The translations under genes were made by a program, and so were the position numbers. A stretch of DNA of 43,849 bases, taken from positions 1 to 43,849 of the IMG/VR virus record IMGVR_UViG_3300037193_001696. The stretch is one strand, 5' to 3'. Under the pieces are notes generated by a model. The model was not told the DNA's origin. It saw nothing but the letters and a program-made list of their open reading frames with translations, and did not search any database. Within the stretch, counting starts at the first letter, position 1. Each line of letters opens with the position of its first letter. This document shows, in pieces, positions 23,735-32,678 of this stretch. Source of the DNA: a virus.

Positions 23735-24201
23735 TGGCCGGCACCAACGTCGTGGCGATCAAGCGCACGCTGATCGCGCTGCTGTCCGAGTCCGAAGAGC
23801 TGACCAGCCGGGCGGAACTGGGCATCTCCTACAGCCCGCGGTTCCGGGACATCCCCCGCGAGTACCTGTACCTGGGCGCGGCCGAGTTCGACCACACGTA
23901 CGCCGGCCACAAGGGCGGCGCGACGCGGCTGCCCCGCGACGAGGTCGCCTACATCGACCTGCACATCGAGTGCTGGGCGCCCGGCGGCATCCAGGAAGAG
24001 CTGGACCAGGCCGCCACCGAGATCGGCCTGGTCGTCGAGCACCTGCTGGCGTCGAACTTCAACCTGGCCACCAACGGCACCGGGCTGGCCGGGCTGACGT
24101 ACGGCGGTGTCACCAGCGGCAAGCTCACGCCGGTGACCGACGACGACGGCACCGGCGCCCTGCTGTCCTACCGGCTGCGGTTCACCAGCCGGCTGAACTG
24201 A
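23734..24201 (+). CDS. Tail terminator/completion-type protein
   Basis: 155 aa from ATG 23734. Pattern typical of tail terminator proteins: an N-terminal helix (VVAIKRTLIALLSESEELTS), central HTYAGHKGG, the strand EVAYIDLHIECW, and a final strand ALLSYRLRFTSRLN. Position between connector and tail tube agrees. Confidence 0.65.
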   Translation: MAGTNVVAIKRTLIALLSESEELTSRAELGISYSPRFRDIPREYLYLGAAEFDHTYAGHKGGATRLPRDEVAYIDLHIECWAPGGIQEELDQAATEIGLVVEHLLASNFNLATNGTGLAGLTYGGVTSGKLTPVTDDDGTGALLSYRLRFTSRLN

Positions 24202-24219
24202 CCCCCTTCCCCTTCGCCC

Positions 24220-24234
24220 CCGGCGGTTCGCCGG
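24220..24234 (+). other. Small intergenic hairpin
   Basis: CCGGCG-gtt-CGCCGG in the 63-bp gap after the tail terminator gene. Short but perfect; may affect mRNA stability. Confidence 0.4.
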
Positions 24235-24264
24235 CGGGCCGCTTCGCCATGCCCAGGAGGGCAG

Positions 24265-24507
24265 ATGACCAAGATCCGGTCCCCGTTCGACGAACCGGTG
24301 CGGGTGCCCTGGCTGAACGAACGGATCGTCGGCCCCGACGAAGTCGTCCAGGTCCCCGACCAGTACGTCGAGAACTTCCTGGCCGGCGGCTGGCAGCTCG
24401 TCGACCCGCCCACCGACCCGCCCACCGACGTCGACCCGCCCGTCGACCCGCCCGCGCCGCGCCGCAAGGTAGCCGCGCGCCCGCGCACCACCCCGCAGGA
24501 GGGATGA
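24265..24507 (+). CDS. Small tail-region protein with Pro/Asp repeat
   Basis: 80 aa from ATG 24265, with AGGAGGGCAG upstream. The N-terminal ~50 residues look folded (YVENFLAGGWQLVDPP), followed by PTDPPTDVDPPVDPPAP repeats and a basic tail. Similar short proteins often precede the tail tube gene in actinophages. Function unknown. Confidence 0.7.
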   Translation: MTKIRSPFDEPVRVPWLNERIVGPDEVVQVPDQYVENFLAGGWQLVDPPTDPPTDVDPPVDPPAPRRKVAARPRTTPQEG

Positions 24508-24508
24508 C

Positions 24509-25516
24509 ATGGCCGGCTCTGGTCTGTCCGGATCGCTCGGCCTGGCGCCCGAGGTCACCTACGGCACGTACGTCGCGCCCACCCGCCACATCGAGGTCGC
24601 GGGCAAGATCGGCCTGAAGAAGGTCAAGAACACCAAGGTGAGCCAGGGCCTGGCGGCCGGCCGCCAGGTGCCGCTGGCCACCCGCCGCAAGGTCATCACC
24701 AAGGCCGGCGGCGGCAGCTTCCCGATCGAGGTGGCCAGCAAGGGCTTCGGCCTGCTGCTCAACCAGCTGATCGGCGGCACGGTCACCCCCACCCAGCAGG
24801 GCATCACCACGGCGTACCTGCAAACCCACCAGCTGACCTCGACCCAGGACGTCGCCGGCAAGTACCTGACCTTGCAGGCCGGTGTCCCGGACGCCGGTGG
24901 GACCGTGCGCCCGTACACGTTCCTGGGCAGCAAGGTCACGGCGATGGAGTTCAGCTGTGGCGTCGACGAGTACCTGACGGCCGCAGTCGACGTCGACTGC
25001 CGTGACGTCACCGAAGCCGAGACCCTGGTGGCGCCCAGCTACAGCGCGACCGCAGAGCCGTTCCACTTCGGTCAGGGCACGGTCAAGATCGGGTCCACGG
25101 TGGGCGGCGCGGCAGCGATCCAGGGCGTGCGCAAGATGAGCCTGAAGATCGAGCGGAAGATGGCCACCGACCGGTTCTTCTACGGCAACGGCGGCCTGAA
25201 GTCCGAGCCGCTGCTCAACGACTTCGCCGGCCTGTCCGGGTCGCTCGACGTCGACTTCATCACCAAGGCCGACCTGGCCGACCGGTTCGCGGACGACACC
25301 CAGTTCGCGCTCATCTGGGAGTTCACCGGCGACCTGATCGAGGACACCTACTACGACCTGATCAGGTTCACGCTGCCCGCGTGCTTCCTGGACGACGAGA
25401 CCCCGCAGGTCGACGGGCCGGACCTGGTCAAGACGCCCTACAAGTTCACGGTGCTCAACGACGGCACGAACGCGCCCGTCAAGGTCGAGTACATCAGCAC
25501 CGACACCACCCTGTAG
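24509..25516 (+). CDS. Major tail (tube) protein
   Basis: 335 aa from ATG 24509, with GGAGGG 5 nt upstream. The start GLSGSLGLAPEVTYGTYVAP is typical of actinophage tail tube proteins. The body is beta-rich and ends in a strand-rich domain (YKFTVLNDGTNAPVKVEYIS). It polymerises into the tail tube around the tape measure. Order before the chaperone and tape measure is standard. Confidence 0.85.
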   Translation: MAGSGLSGSLGLAPEVTYGTYVAPTRHIEVAGKIGLKKVKNTKVSQGLAAGRQVPLATRRKVITKAGGGSFPIEVASKGFGLLLNQLIGGTVTPTQQGITTAYLQTHQLTSTQDVAGKYLTLQAGVPDAGGTVRPYTFLGSKVTAMEFSCGVDEYLTAAVDVDCRDVTEAETLVAPSYSATAEPFHFGQGTVKIGSTVGGAAAIQGVRKMSLKIERKMATDRFFYGNGGLKSEPLLNDFAGLSGSLDVDFITKADLADRFADDTQFALIWEFTGDLIEDTYYDLIRFTLPACFLDDETPQVDGPDLVKTPYKFTVLNDGTNAPVKVEYISTDTTL

Positions 25517-25538
25517 CCCGCGCGAAGGGTGGTGCGCG

Positions 25539-26144
25539 GTGGCCATCCAGATCGTCAAGGTCGAGGGCACCGACCAGCTGCGCGATGCCGCCGCCCGACT
25601 CAAGGCAGCGGGCCGCACCGACCTGCAACGGGCGCTGACCAAGGCGATCCGCAAGTCCACCGCGGACGCAGTCGACGACGCCCGCGAAACGGTCCGAGGC
25701 CTGGACATCGACGGCCACGACGCTGGCGTCTCCGAGCGCGCCGCCACCGCACGGCACACCACCGGCCGCGGTGGCGGCGCCCGCGCCCGCCTGGAACACC
25801 AGCTCTCCCGCGCCAAAGACCGCGAGCGGGCCTACAAGCGGGCGCACCTGCGCGCAGGCCTGCGCGAAGCGACCGCCCGCGCCACCACACCCAAGATCAA
25901 GGTCAACGCGGCCAGCGTCTACGTGCGCATCCGGGTCAACCGGGCCCAGATGCCCCCGGACCAGACCCGGCTGCCGCGCTACATGAACAAGGGCGAGTGG
26001 CGACACCCGGTGTTCGGCGACCGCGACGTCTGGGTCTCCCAGTCCGCGCCGCCCGGCTGGTTCGACACCACCCTGGCCGGCCACAGCGACGACATCCGCG
26101 CGGCCATCGGCAAAGAGATCGGCGCCGTCATGGCGCAACTGTGA
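25539..26144 (+). CDS. HK97 gp10-like tail protein (putative)
   Basis: 201 aa from GTG 25539. A long basic helical N-terminal half (DQLRDAAARLKAAGRTDLQR) is followed by KINVNAASVYV-type strands and GEWRHPVFGDRDVWVSQSAP, the conserved C-terminal pattern of HK97 gp10-type proteins. It is slightly displaced, lying after the tail tube rather than before it. Overlaps the next frame (TGATG). Confidence 0.65.
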   Translation: MAIQIVKVEGTDQLRDAAARLKAAGRTDLQRALTKAIRKSTADAVDDARETVRGLDIDGHDAGVSERAATARHTTGRGGGARARLEHQLSRAKDRERAYKRAHLRAGLREATARATTPKIKVNAASVYVRIRVNRAQMPPDQTRLPRYMNKGEWRHPVFGDRDVWVSQSAPPGWFDTTLAGHSDDIRAAIGKEIGAVMAQL

Positions 26145-26164
26145 TGATCACCAAGGGGCACAAC

Positions 26165-26524
26165 ATGATCAGGTTCACCATCCCGCCCGGCGCGCTCGTC
26201 GGCGAGGACGACGAGCTGGTGCTGGACTACGACGACGACCGGATGATGCTGTCCGAGGCGCGCATCCTGGAAAAGGCCACCGGCAGCAGGATCAGCGAGA
26301 TCCACCGCGAGTTCCTGGCCGGTGGCCAGCTCGGTGTGGCCGCCTACGTGTGGCTGGCCATGATCCGCACCGACCGGCGCGTGAAGTTCTCCGAGTTGGA
26401 CTTCGACATGGCGAAGATCGTCGCGCAGCGGCTCGACGACCCGGTCGACGACGAGGACCAGGACGACACCGACCCCGAGCCGCACGAGGGCGATGCCGTC
26501 CCTCCTACCCCGGCGGTCGCGTAG
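26165..26524 (+). CDS. Tail assembly chaperone, short form
   Basis: 119 aa from ATG 26165 with AAGGGG 6 nt upstream; ATG 26144, coupled to the preceding stop, would add 7 residues. The N-terminal ~85 residues are helical (YDDDRMMLSEARILEKATGS, AAYVWLAMIRTDRRV) and the tail is acidic (DDPVDDEDQDDTDPEPHEGD). Position directly before the tape measure is that of the G/T chaperone pair. Confidence 0.8.
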   Translation: MIRFTIPPGALVGEDDELVLDYDDDRMMLSEARILEKATGSRISEIHREFLAGGQLGVAAYVWLAMIRTDRRVKFSELDFDMAKIVAQRLDDPVDDEDQDDTDPEPHEGDAVPPTPAVA

Positions 26525-26688
26525 ATCCCTGGCTCGACGACGACGTGGCCGCCTACGAATGGCTGATCGCCCACGTCCTGCACATCGCACCGTGGGACCT
26601 GGCCGAGCGCTGCACGCTCGCCCAGTGGTTCCGGGCCAAGAAGTACCTGGAAGTCCTGGCTGAGCAGCAGCAACGTCAAGCCGAGTAG
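26165..26688 (+). CDS. Tail assembly chaperone, -1 frameshift long form
   Basis: A second frame, -1 relative to the short form, runs open past the TAG at 26522-26524 to 26688. It encodes YPGGRVDPWLDDDVAAYEWL and then TLAQWFRAKKYLEVLAEQQQ, and has no convincing start of its own. A -1 slip somewhere in ~26460-26520 (for example at GTCCCTCCTACCCC) gives a product of about 174 aa. Programmed frameshifting here is conserved across long-tailed phages (established). The exact slip site is not certain. Confidence 0.7.
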
Positions 26689-26714
26689 ACGCACACCGCG
26701 CGGGAGGTGGTCCC

Positions 26715-29423
26715 GTGGCGGGCGACACCCTGGTCTACACGCTGCTGGGCATCAACAAGCTGTCGAGGCCGACCAACGAAGCCGGCGAGGACATCGACCG
26801 GCTGGCGGGCAAGCTCGACTCGTTCGGCAAGGCCGGCGCCAAGTCGCTGTCCCTGCTGACCGCCGCCGGTGTCGGTTCCGGTGTGGCGATCGGCGGCGCG
26901 GTCGGCGGCCTGGCCGCGCTGTTCGCGGTCATCACGGGCATGCTCGTGATGCAGAACCAGGTCGTGCGCGAACAGTTCGGCGACCTCGGCGAGCAGGTGT
27001 CGCAGCAGCTGACATCCGCAGCCGCGCCGGTGGTCCCCTTCTACCAGCAGGTGGCCACCGAGCTGGGCCGCACCGCGTCCCAGCTCGATCCGCTGTTGAA
27101 CCGGGCGTTCGCGGCCAGCGGGCCGCATGTCCTCACCCTGACCCGCTCCGTCCAGCTGTTCGCGCTCAACGCCATGCCGGGGTTCGTGCGCAGTGTCGAG
27201 CGGGCGGGCCCCGCTCTGCTGGGCTGGCAGGGCATGCTGGCCGCCACCGGCAACGGCTTGGGCGATTTCTTCGACGAGATCTCCCTGGGCGCGTCCGACT
27301 CGCAGACCGTGTTGACCGGCTTCGGCGAGATCCTGCGCATCGTGCTGCCCGCGGTCGGCGCTCTGCTGACGCAGCTGGCCGGCGTCGCGGCCGACCACAT
27401 GGACCAGCTGGTGGTCGCGGTGGCCAACGTCGTGGGCATCGTGACCATGCTCAGCGGCGGCGCGCTGCCCGCGCTGTCGGGCGCGCTGACCGTGGCGCTG
27501 AACGTGCTCGACGGGCTGATGCAGCTGCTGGGCCCCTGGTCCGGTCTCATCGGTGCCGGCGCGGTCGCCGTCTGGGGGCTGAACGCGGCGCTGCGTGGCA
27601 TCGGCGCGGTGACCGGCATCGTGTCCACCGTCGACGCCGCGATCTCCGGTGTGGTGACCAAGCTCAAGGGCGGCGGCGACAACGCGGTGTCCTTCGGCAA
27701 GCGGGTCGGCGGCCTGGTCGGGATGCTCGGCGGACCGCTCGGGCTGGTGATCGGTGCGGTCACCATCGGCCTGGGCCTGCTCGGTGCCGCGCAGGCCTCG
27801 ACGGCGGAGAAGACCGCCGCGCACACGGCCTACGTCGACGCGCTGACCGAGTCGCTGCGCGAGTCCAACGGTGTCATCGACGCCAACGCCCGCAGCACGA
27901 CCGCCCGCAACGAAGACGTCAAGGACGCGATCAACTCCGCCAAGCAGTTCGGCGTGTCCCAGTCCCAGGTGGTCGACGCCGTCCTGGGCCAGGGTCGGGC
28001 GCTCGACGAGCTGCGCCCGAAGCTGCAATCGATCATCGACGCCAACAAGGAGTACGCGACCAACGAGGTCACCGGCGAACTGGAGTGGACCGGTGCCTAC
28101 GTCGGCCAGGGCCAGGCCGCCGCCGAACTGCTGGCCAAGATCAACGGCCTGAACCAGGGCACGCAGGAAGCGCGGCAGGCCACCGACGACTACGGCGCCT
28201 CGATGCAGTCGACGTCGCGGTCCATGCGCGAGACGACCAACGCGGGCGCGGCCATCGCGTCGGCTATCGAGGTGCTGCGGGACACCACCCGGGACGCTGA
28301 GTCCCGGATGCGTGCCCTGAAGGACATCATGGACGCGCTGGCCGGCGAGCAGCTGAGCGCGGCCGACGCAGAAGCGAAGTTCAACGCCCAGCTGATCGAC
28401 CTGCGCGAGCTGGCCGGCGACGGCACCGACCGGTTGCAGGGCTGGGGCGACGCCCTGGTCGACGTCAACGGCAAGATCGACACCCTGCTGCCGAACGGCC
28501 AGTCGCTGTACTCGACGCTGCGGTCGCTGCGCGACAGCGCCGTCGAGTCGGCCCAGGCCACCTACGACCTGGCCATCGCCCAGGGCGACACGATGCCGGC
28601 CGCCGCCGCCAAGGCAGCCGCCGTCATCCAGGCCGCACGGGACGAAGTCCTCAAGACCGCGCAGGCGATGGGCATCGGCGAGGAACGCGCCAACGCGCTG
28701 GCCGACCAGATGGGGCTCATCCCCGACCGGGTCGTCACCGCGATCGACACCCCCAACATGGGCGAGACCCAGCAGGAACTGCTGATCCTCAAGGCCCGGG
28801 TGGACCAGATCCCCGGACAGAAGTCGGTCACCGTCACCTCGCTGTCGGAGGGTGCCCGGCTGAAGCTGGTCGAGCTGGGCTACACCGTGACCACCCTGCC
28901 CAACGGCACGGTCCGGATCGAGTCCAACACCGACCCCGCATGGTCCAAGCTCAACGAGTTCACGCAGACCCGCAGCACCAAGTACGTCGACGTCGTGACC
29001 GTCAGCCGCGGCTACGGCGGCGGCATGCAGGTCAACTACCACGGCAACATCCTGCGGTTCGCCACCGGCGGCATGCTCGGCCGGTTGACGCCGTTCGCCG
29101 GTGGCATCGCGGACGTGTTCGGGCCCAACACCTGGCGCATCACCGGCGACCGGCCCGACGTCCCCGAGTCGTACATCCCCTGGGTGGCCAACGCCCGGTC
29201 CTTGTCGATCCTGGACACGACCGCCCGCGCGCTCGGCCGCCAGGTCGTCCCGCTCGGCGGTGGCGGCCAGGTGACGCCCGTGTTCATGCCCGGCGGCGGG
29301 ACCTCGATGTCCGTCGTGATCAACGTATCCGGCGCCGATTCGCCCACCCGCACGGCGCAGGAGATCCGGCGCGCGCTGCTGGAACTGCGGCGCGATCTGG
29401 GCGGCGCCCCCCTGTCCCTGTGA
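26715..29423 (+). CDS. Tape measure protein
   Basis: 902 aa from GTG 26715 with GGGAGGTGG upstream; the longest gene in the window. It has hydrophobic segments near residues 48-82 (GSGVAIGGAVGGLAALFAVI) and ~250-380, and long Ala/Gln-rich helices. At ~0.15 nm per residue it predicts a tail of roughly 135 nm. The C-terminal ~100 residues include a Gly-rich region (YGGGMQVNYHGNILRFATGG). It sets tail length and probably enters the host membrane during infection. Confidence 0.92.
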   Translation: MAGDTLVYTLLGINKLSRPTNEAGEDIDRLAGKLDSFGKAGAKSLSLLTAAGVGSGVAIGGAVGGLAALFAVITGMLVMQNQVVREQFGDLGEQVSQQLTSAAAPVVPFYQQVATELGRTASQLDPLLNRAFAASGPHVLTLTRSVQLFALNAMPGFVRSVERAGPALLGWQGMLAATGNGLGDFFDEISLGASDSQTVLTGFGEILRIVLPAVGALLTQLAGVAADHMDQLVVAVANVVGIVTMLSGGALPALSGALTVALNVLDGLMQLLGPWSGLIGAGAVAVWGLNAALRGIGAVTGIVSTVDAAISGVVTKLKGGGDNAVSFGKRVGGLVGMLGGPLGLVIGAVTIGLGLLGAAQASTAEKTAAHTAYVDALTESLRESNGVIDANARSTTARNEDVKDAINSAKQFGVSQSQVVDAVLGQGRALDELRPKLQSIIDANKEYATNEVTGELEWTGAYVGQGQAAAELLAKINGLNQGTQEARQATDDYGASMQSTSRSMRETTNAGAAIASAIEVLRDTTRDAESRMRALKDIMDALAGEQLSAADAEAKFNAQLIDLRELAGDGTDRLQGWGDALVDVNGKIDTLLPNGQSLYSTLRSLRDSAVESAQATYDLAIAQGDTMPAAAAKAAAVIQAARDEVLKTAQAMGIGEERANALADQMGLIPDRVVTAIDTPNMGETQQELLILKARVDQIPGQKSVTVTSLSEGARLKLVELGYTVTTLPNGTVRIESNTDPAWSKLNEFTQTRSTKYVDVVTVSRGYGGGMQVNYHGNILRFATGGMLGRLTPFAGGIADVFGPNTWRITGDRPDVPESYIPWVANARSLSILDTTARALGRQVVPLGGGGQVTPVFMPGGGTSMSVVINVSGADSPTRTAQEIRRALLELRRDLGGAPLSL

Positions 29424-29454
29424 CCGCCCAGACCAGCAGGGAGGGGACGTCGTC

Positions 29455-31761
29455 GTGCCCATCGCCACCATCGTCGAGTGCGCCTTCGGGTCGTTGCCGC
29501 TGGCGGCCAGTCCGACCTGGACCGACATCACCCGCTACGTCGACATGGGCGACGAGATCACCATCCAGCGCGGCGCGGCCGACGAGCTGGAAGAGATCCC
29601 GGGCGGGACGCTGACGTTCACCCTGGACAACAGCGACGCCCGGTTCACCCCCGGCCTGGCCAGCAGCCCGTACTACCCGAACGTGCGCAAGGGCGTCCGC
29701 ATCCGGGTGCGCCAGGTCCACGTCCACGCCAACTACTGCCTCAACGGCGGGTTCGAGTCGGCCGCGGTCACCGACTGGGCCGCGTTCGGCTCGACCCCGC
29801 CGACGCTGTCCGCCTCGACCACCCACGCGCACGAGGGCACCTACGGGATGCGGATCGTGTGGGCCACCGGCACCACCGCCAACGGCGCCCAGACCACGCT
29901 CTACGGCTTGCAGGTCGGCCGGCAGTACACCGCGAGCGCCTGGGTGTGGGTCACCGGTGGCGCCACTGCGGTACGGCTCGGTGTGTCCGGCATCGCCACC
30001 GGCACGGCGTCGTCGACCACCGGCGCGTGGCAGCAGATCAGCTACACGTGGACCGCCACCGCCACCAGCCACGTCGTGCAGGTGACACCGGCGGCCGGCA
30101 CCACGTCGGGCCACGACGTGTGGGTCGACGAGGTCATGGTGGCCGAAGGCACGGCGGTGGCCACCTACGACGCCACCGCGCCGCTGATCTCCGCGCGGTT
30201 CAACGGTTTCGTGAACAGGTGGCCGGTGTCCTGGCCCGGCGGCCACAAGGTCGCGCGGTCCCGGATGACCGCCACCGACCTGTTCAAGCCGTTGACCCGC
30301 CGCCAGTTGCGGTCGGCGTTGGAAGAGGAAGTGCTGATCGACGGGCCGCTGGCCTACTACCCGTTGTCGGAACCCGCCGGCTCGACTTCGGCCGGCGACC
30401 TGTCCGGCACCGTGGGCGGATCGCTCGCGGTGACCGGCACTGGCGGTGAGCTGACCTTCGCCGCGGGGACGGGCCCGGGTGCGGACGGCCTGTCCTGCCC
30501 GGTGTTCGCGCCCAGCTCATCGACGGTCGGCCAGTACCTGCTTTCCGACATGGGCAGCGACTTCGAGATCGCCTCGGTCGACGGGTTCATCCGCATCGAA
30601 GCCTGGTTCTCCACAACGGTGACCGGTCGTGTGCTGCTGGCGATGCGGACGGTCGACGCCATGACACCGGCACGGCTGGCGATCCAGCTCGAAACGGGCA
30701 CCGGCAAGCTGCAAATGGTGTGGTCGATAGGCGAGATCGTGTCCCCCACGACGTCCACCTGGGCCACCGCGAACCTGGCGGACGGCGAGGTGCACCACGT
30801 TGTGTACGACGAGCAGGACGGCCGGATCTACATCGACGGCGTCTCCCAGGGCACGCAGAGCCGCCTGGTGATGCGCCGGCTGCGGCGGCTCAGCGTCGGC
30901 TCGGACTTCGGGACCGGGTACTGGGACGGCGGCATCTCGCACGTCGCGGTCTACACCTCGTGGTCCGACCTGGCCGCCCGGACCGCCACCCACTACGACG
31001 CGGGTACCACCGGAATCGAAGCCGAAGCCGCCGACGACCGGCTTGCACGGCTGGCCGGGTACGCCGGTGTCACCCTCACCACCGAGGGCACCCTGTTCGA
31101 CCCGGTCGCCAACCAGGGCGGCGGCGGGAAGTCGGCGCTGGCCCTGATGCGGGAGATCAGCAACAGCGAGTCCGGCCGGCTGTTCGCCGACCGCGCGGAC
31201 GGGCTGCGCTACCAGTCCCGCGACGTCCGCTACGCCCCGGCCAGTGCGGTGACCCTGGACGCCGCGGACTGCGGACCGCCGGTGTACGCCGACGACGACC
31301 AGTTCTTGATCAACCGGGTCGACGCCAGCCGCCCCGGCGGCGCGCTGATCCGTGTCGAGGACACCGAGTCGCAGGGCTACTACTTCGTCTACCCCAAGAC
31401 GTTGAGCCTGTTCAAAGCTTCCGACGCGGCAGTGGTCGACGCCGCCCAGTGGATGATCAACCGCTACGCCGACCCCGCGCCGCGGATCTCCGCCGTCGAG
31501 GTCGAGGGCGCGACGCTGGGCACCACCACCTACCGGGCGCTGCTCGGGCTGGAGATCAGCGACGCGTTCACCGTCACCGGCCTGCCCAGCCAGGCCCCGT
31601 CGACCAGCGAGCTGCTGACCGTCGAGGGCTGGCGCGAAGTGATCGGGCCCGAACACCACACGTGGGTGTTCAACACCTCCCCCGCGCTCGTCGACCAGGT
31701 CTGGTCGCTCGACTCGTCCACCCGCTCGCAGCTGGACGACACCACCCGGCTCGCCTACTGA
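29455..31761 (+). CDS. Minor tail protein with LamG-like domain
   Basis: 768 aa from GTG 29455, with GGGAGGGGAC upstream. The N-terminus (SPTWTDITRYVDMGDEITIQ, RGAADELEEIPGGTLTFTLD) is the distal-tail-type start seen in actinophage minor tail proteins. Residues ~90-240 form a carbohydrate-binding-like domain (YCLNGGFESAAVTDWAAF). Residues ~285-515 include a concanavalin/LamG-like domain (GFIRIEAWFSTTVTGRVLLA, VHHVVYDEQDGRIYIDGVSQ). The C-terminal third resumes the tail-hub pattern. Likely tail tip and host surface contact. Confidence 0.8.
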   Translation: MPIATIVECAFGSLPLAASPTWTDITRYVDMGDEITIQRGAADELEEIPGGTLTFTLDNSDARFTPGLASSPYYPNVRKGVRIRVRQVHVHANYCLNGGFESAAVTDWAAFGSTPPTLSASTTHAHEGTYGMRIVWATGTTANGAQTTLYGLQVGRQYTASAWVWVTGGATAVRLGVSGIATGTASSTTGAWQQISYTWTATATSHVVQVTPAAGTTSGHDVWVDEVMVAEGTAVATYDATAPLISARFNGFVNRWPVSWPGGHKVARSRMTATDLFKPLTRRQLRSALEEEVLIDGPLAYYPLSEPAGSTSAGDLSGTVGGSLAVTGTGGELTFAAGTGPGADGLSCPVFAPSSSTVGQYLLSDMGSDFEIASVDGFIRIEAWFSTTVTGRVLLAMRTVDAMTPARLAIQLETGTGKLQMVWSIGEIVSPTTSTWATANLADGEVHHVVYDEQDGRIYIDGVSQGTQSRLVMRRLRRLSVGSDFGTGYWDGGISHVAVYTSWSDLAARTATHYDAGTTGIEAEAADDRLARLAGYAGVTLTTEGTLFDPVANQGGGGKSALALMREISNSESGRLFADRADGLRYQSRDVRYAPASAVTLDAADCGPPVYADDDQFLINRVDASRPGGALIRVEDTESQGYYFVYPKTLSLFKASDAAVVDAAQWMINRYADPAPRISAVEVEGATLGTTTYRALLGLEISDAFTVTGLPSQAPSTSELLTVEGWREVIGPEHHTWVFNTSPALVDQVWSLDSSTRSQLDDTTRLAY

Positions 31762-31771
31762 AGGGGGCGCA

Positions 31772-32302
31772 ATGCCCGTACCGGCACCACGCACCTGGAC
31801 GGCAGGCGAAACCGTCACGGCCGCCATGCTCAATGTGGACATCCGCGACGCGGTCAACTGGCTGCTCAACCCGCCGTACCTGCACGTCTACCAAACCGCG
31901 GTACAAGTCCTGCCCAACGCCACCGCCGCCGCGCTGACCTTCGGCGGGGAGCTGCACGACACCATCTCCGGGCACAGCACCAGCGTCAACACCTCCCGGT
32001 ACACGCCCAACATCGCCGGCAAGTACCTGTGCCTGGGCGCGCTGGCCACCGACCCCATCGCCGCGGGCCAACGCACCGCTCAGTTCCGCAAGAACGGCGC
32101 CGCGGTGACCGGCAACGGTTACGTCGGCCTCGACAGCTTCGGCGCTGGCTTCAGCCACAACTCGTCGGTCGCGTTCGCCACCATCAGCGTCAACGGCAGC
32201 ACCGACTACATCGAGCTGTGGGGTGGCCAGGACTGCGGCGGCTCACTGTCCACCGACGCCGTGCACCCCAGCTTCATGATCTGCAAGTGGGTCGGCCTGT
32301 AG
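31772..32302 (+). CDS. Minor tail/spike protein with C1q-like head
   Basis: 176 aa from ATG 31772, with GAAGGGGGCG upstream. The N-terminal ~30 residues (PRTWTAGETVTAAMLNVDIR) are a common attachment motif of actinophage tail proteins. The rest resembles a C1q/TNF-like trimeric beta sandwich (YTPNIAGKYLCLGALAT, AQFRKNGAAVTGNGYV). Probable receptor-binding protein. Confidence 0.7.
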   Translation: MPVPAPRTWTAGETVTAAMLNVDIRDAVNWLLNPPYLHVYQTAVQVLPNATAAALTFGGELHDTISGHSTSVNTSRYTPNIAGKYLCLGALATDPIAAGQRTAQFRKNGAAVTGNGYVGLDSFGAGFSHNSSVAFATISVNGSTDYIELWGGQDCGGSLSTDAVHPSFMICKWVGL

Positions 32303-32344
32303 CCGACCCCGTCCACCAACCGCGCCCCGAAAGGAGGTGCGGCC

Positions 32345-32647
32345 GTGGACGACAGCGAGACCCTGCGCCGCATCCTCGATCTGACCGTCGACACCAACCG
32401 GGCCGTGCACGACGCCAGCCGGCAGCTGGCGGCGCACGAAGTCCGGATCGGCCACGTAGAGGACGGCGTCCGCGAGCTCAAGGGCGACCAGCGCGAAGGT
32501 GTCCGCGACCTCAAGGGCGACCGCACCCACGACCGGCGCCAGCGCCGGGCCACCCGCAGCACCCTGCGCACCAGCCTGCTGGTCGGGGTGTGCACGGTGC
32601 TGCTCAGCACCGGCGGGTCGGCCGTGGTCCAGATCATCACCCGCTGA
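32345..32647 (+). CDS. XhlA-like holin-associated membrane protein
   Basis: 100 aa from GTG 32345, with AAAGGAGGTG upstream. An N-terminal coiled coil (RRILDLTVDTNRAVHDASRQ) and the repeat ELKGDQREGVRDLKGD are followed by one transmembrane helix (LLVGVCTVLLSTGGSAVVQI) at the C-terminus. This coil-plus-anchor layout matches haemolysin XhlA/holin-associated proteins. It sits directly before the endolysin. Confidence 0.65.
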   Translation: MDDSETLRRILDLTVDTNRAVHDASRQLAAHEVRIGHVEDGVRELKGDQREGVRDLKGDRTHDRRQRRATRSTLRTSLLVGVCTVLLSTGGSAVVQIITR

Positions 32648-32678
32648 CGCGGGCCACCACGACCCGAGGTGATCCCCC

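Noticed and set aside
26676-29531. 951-aa minus-strand frame opposite the tape measure
   Set aside because: A GC-rich antisense shadow; the plus strand has a strong ribosome site and tape-measure features.
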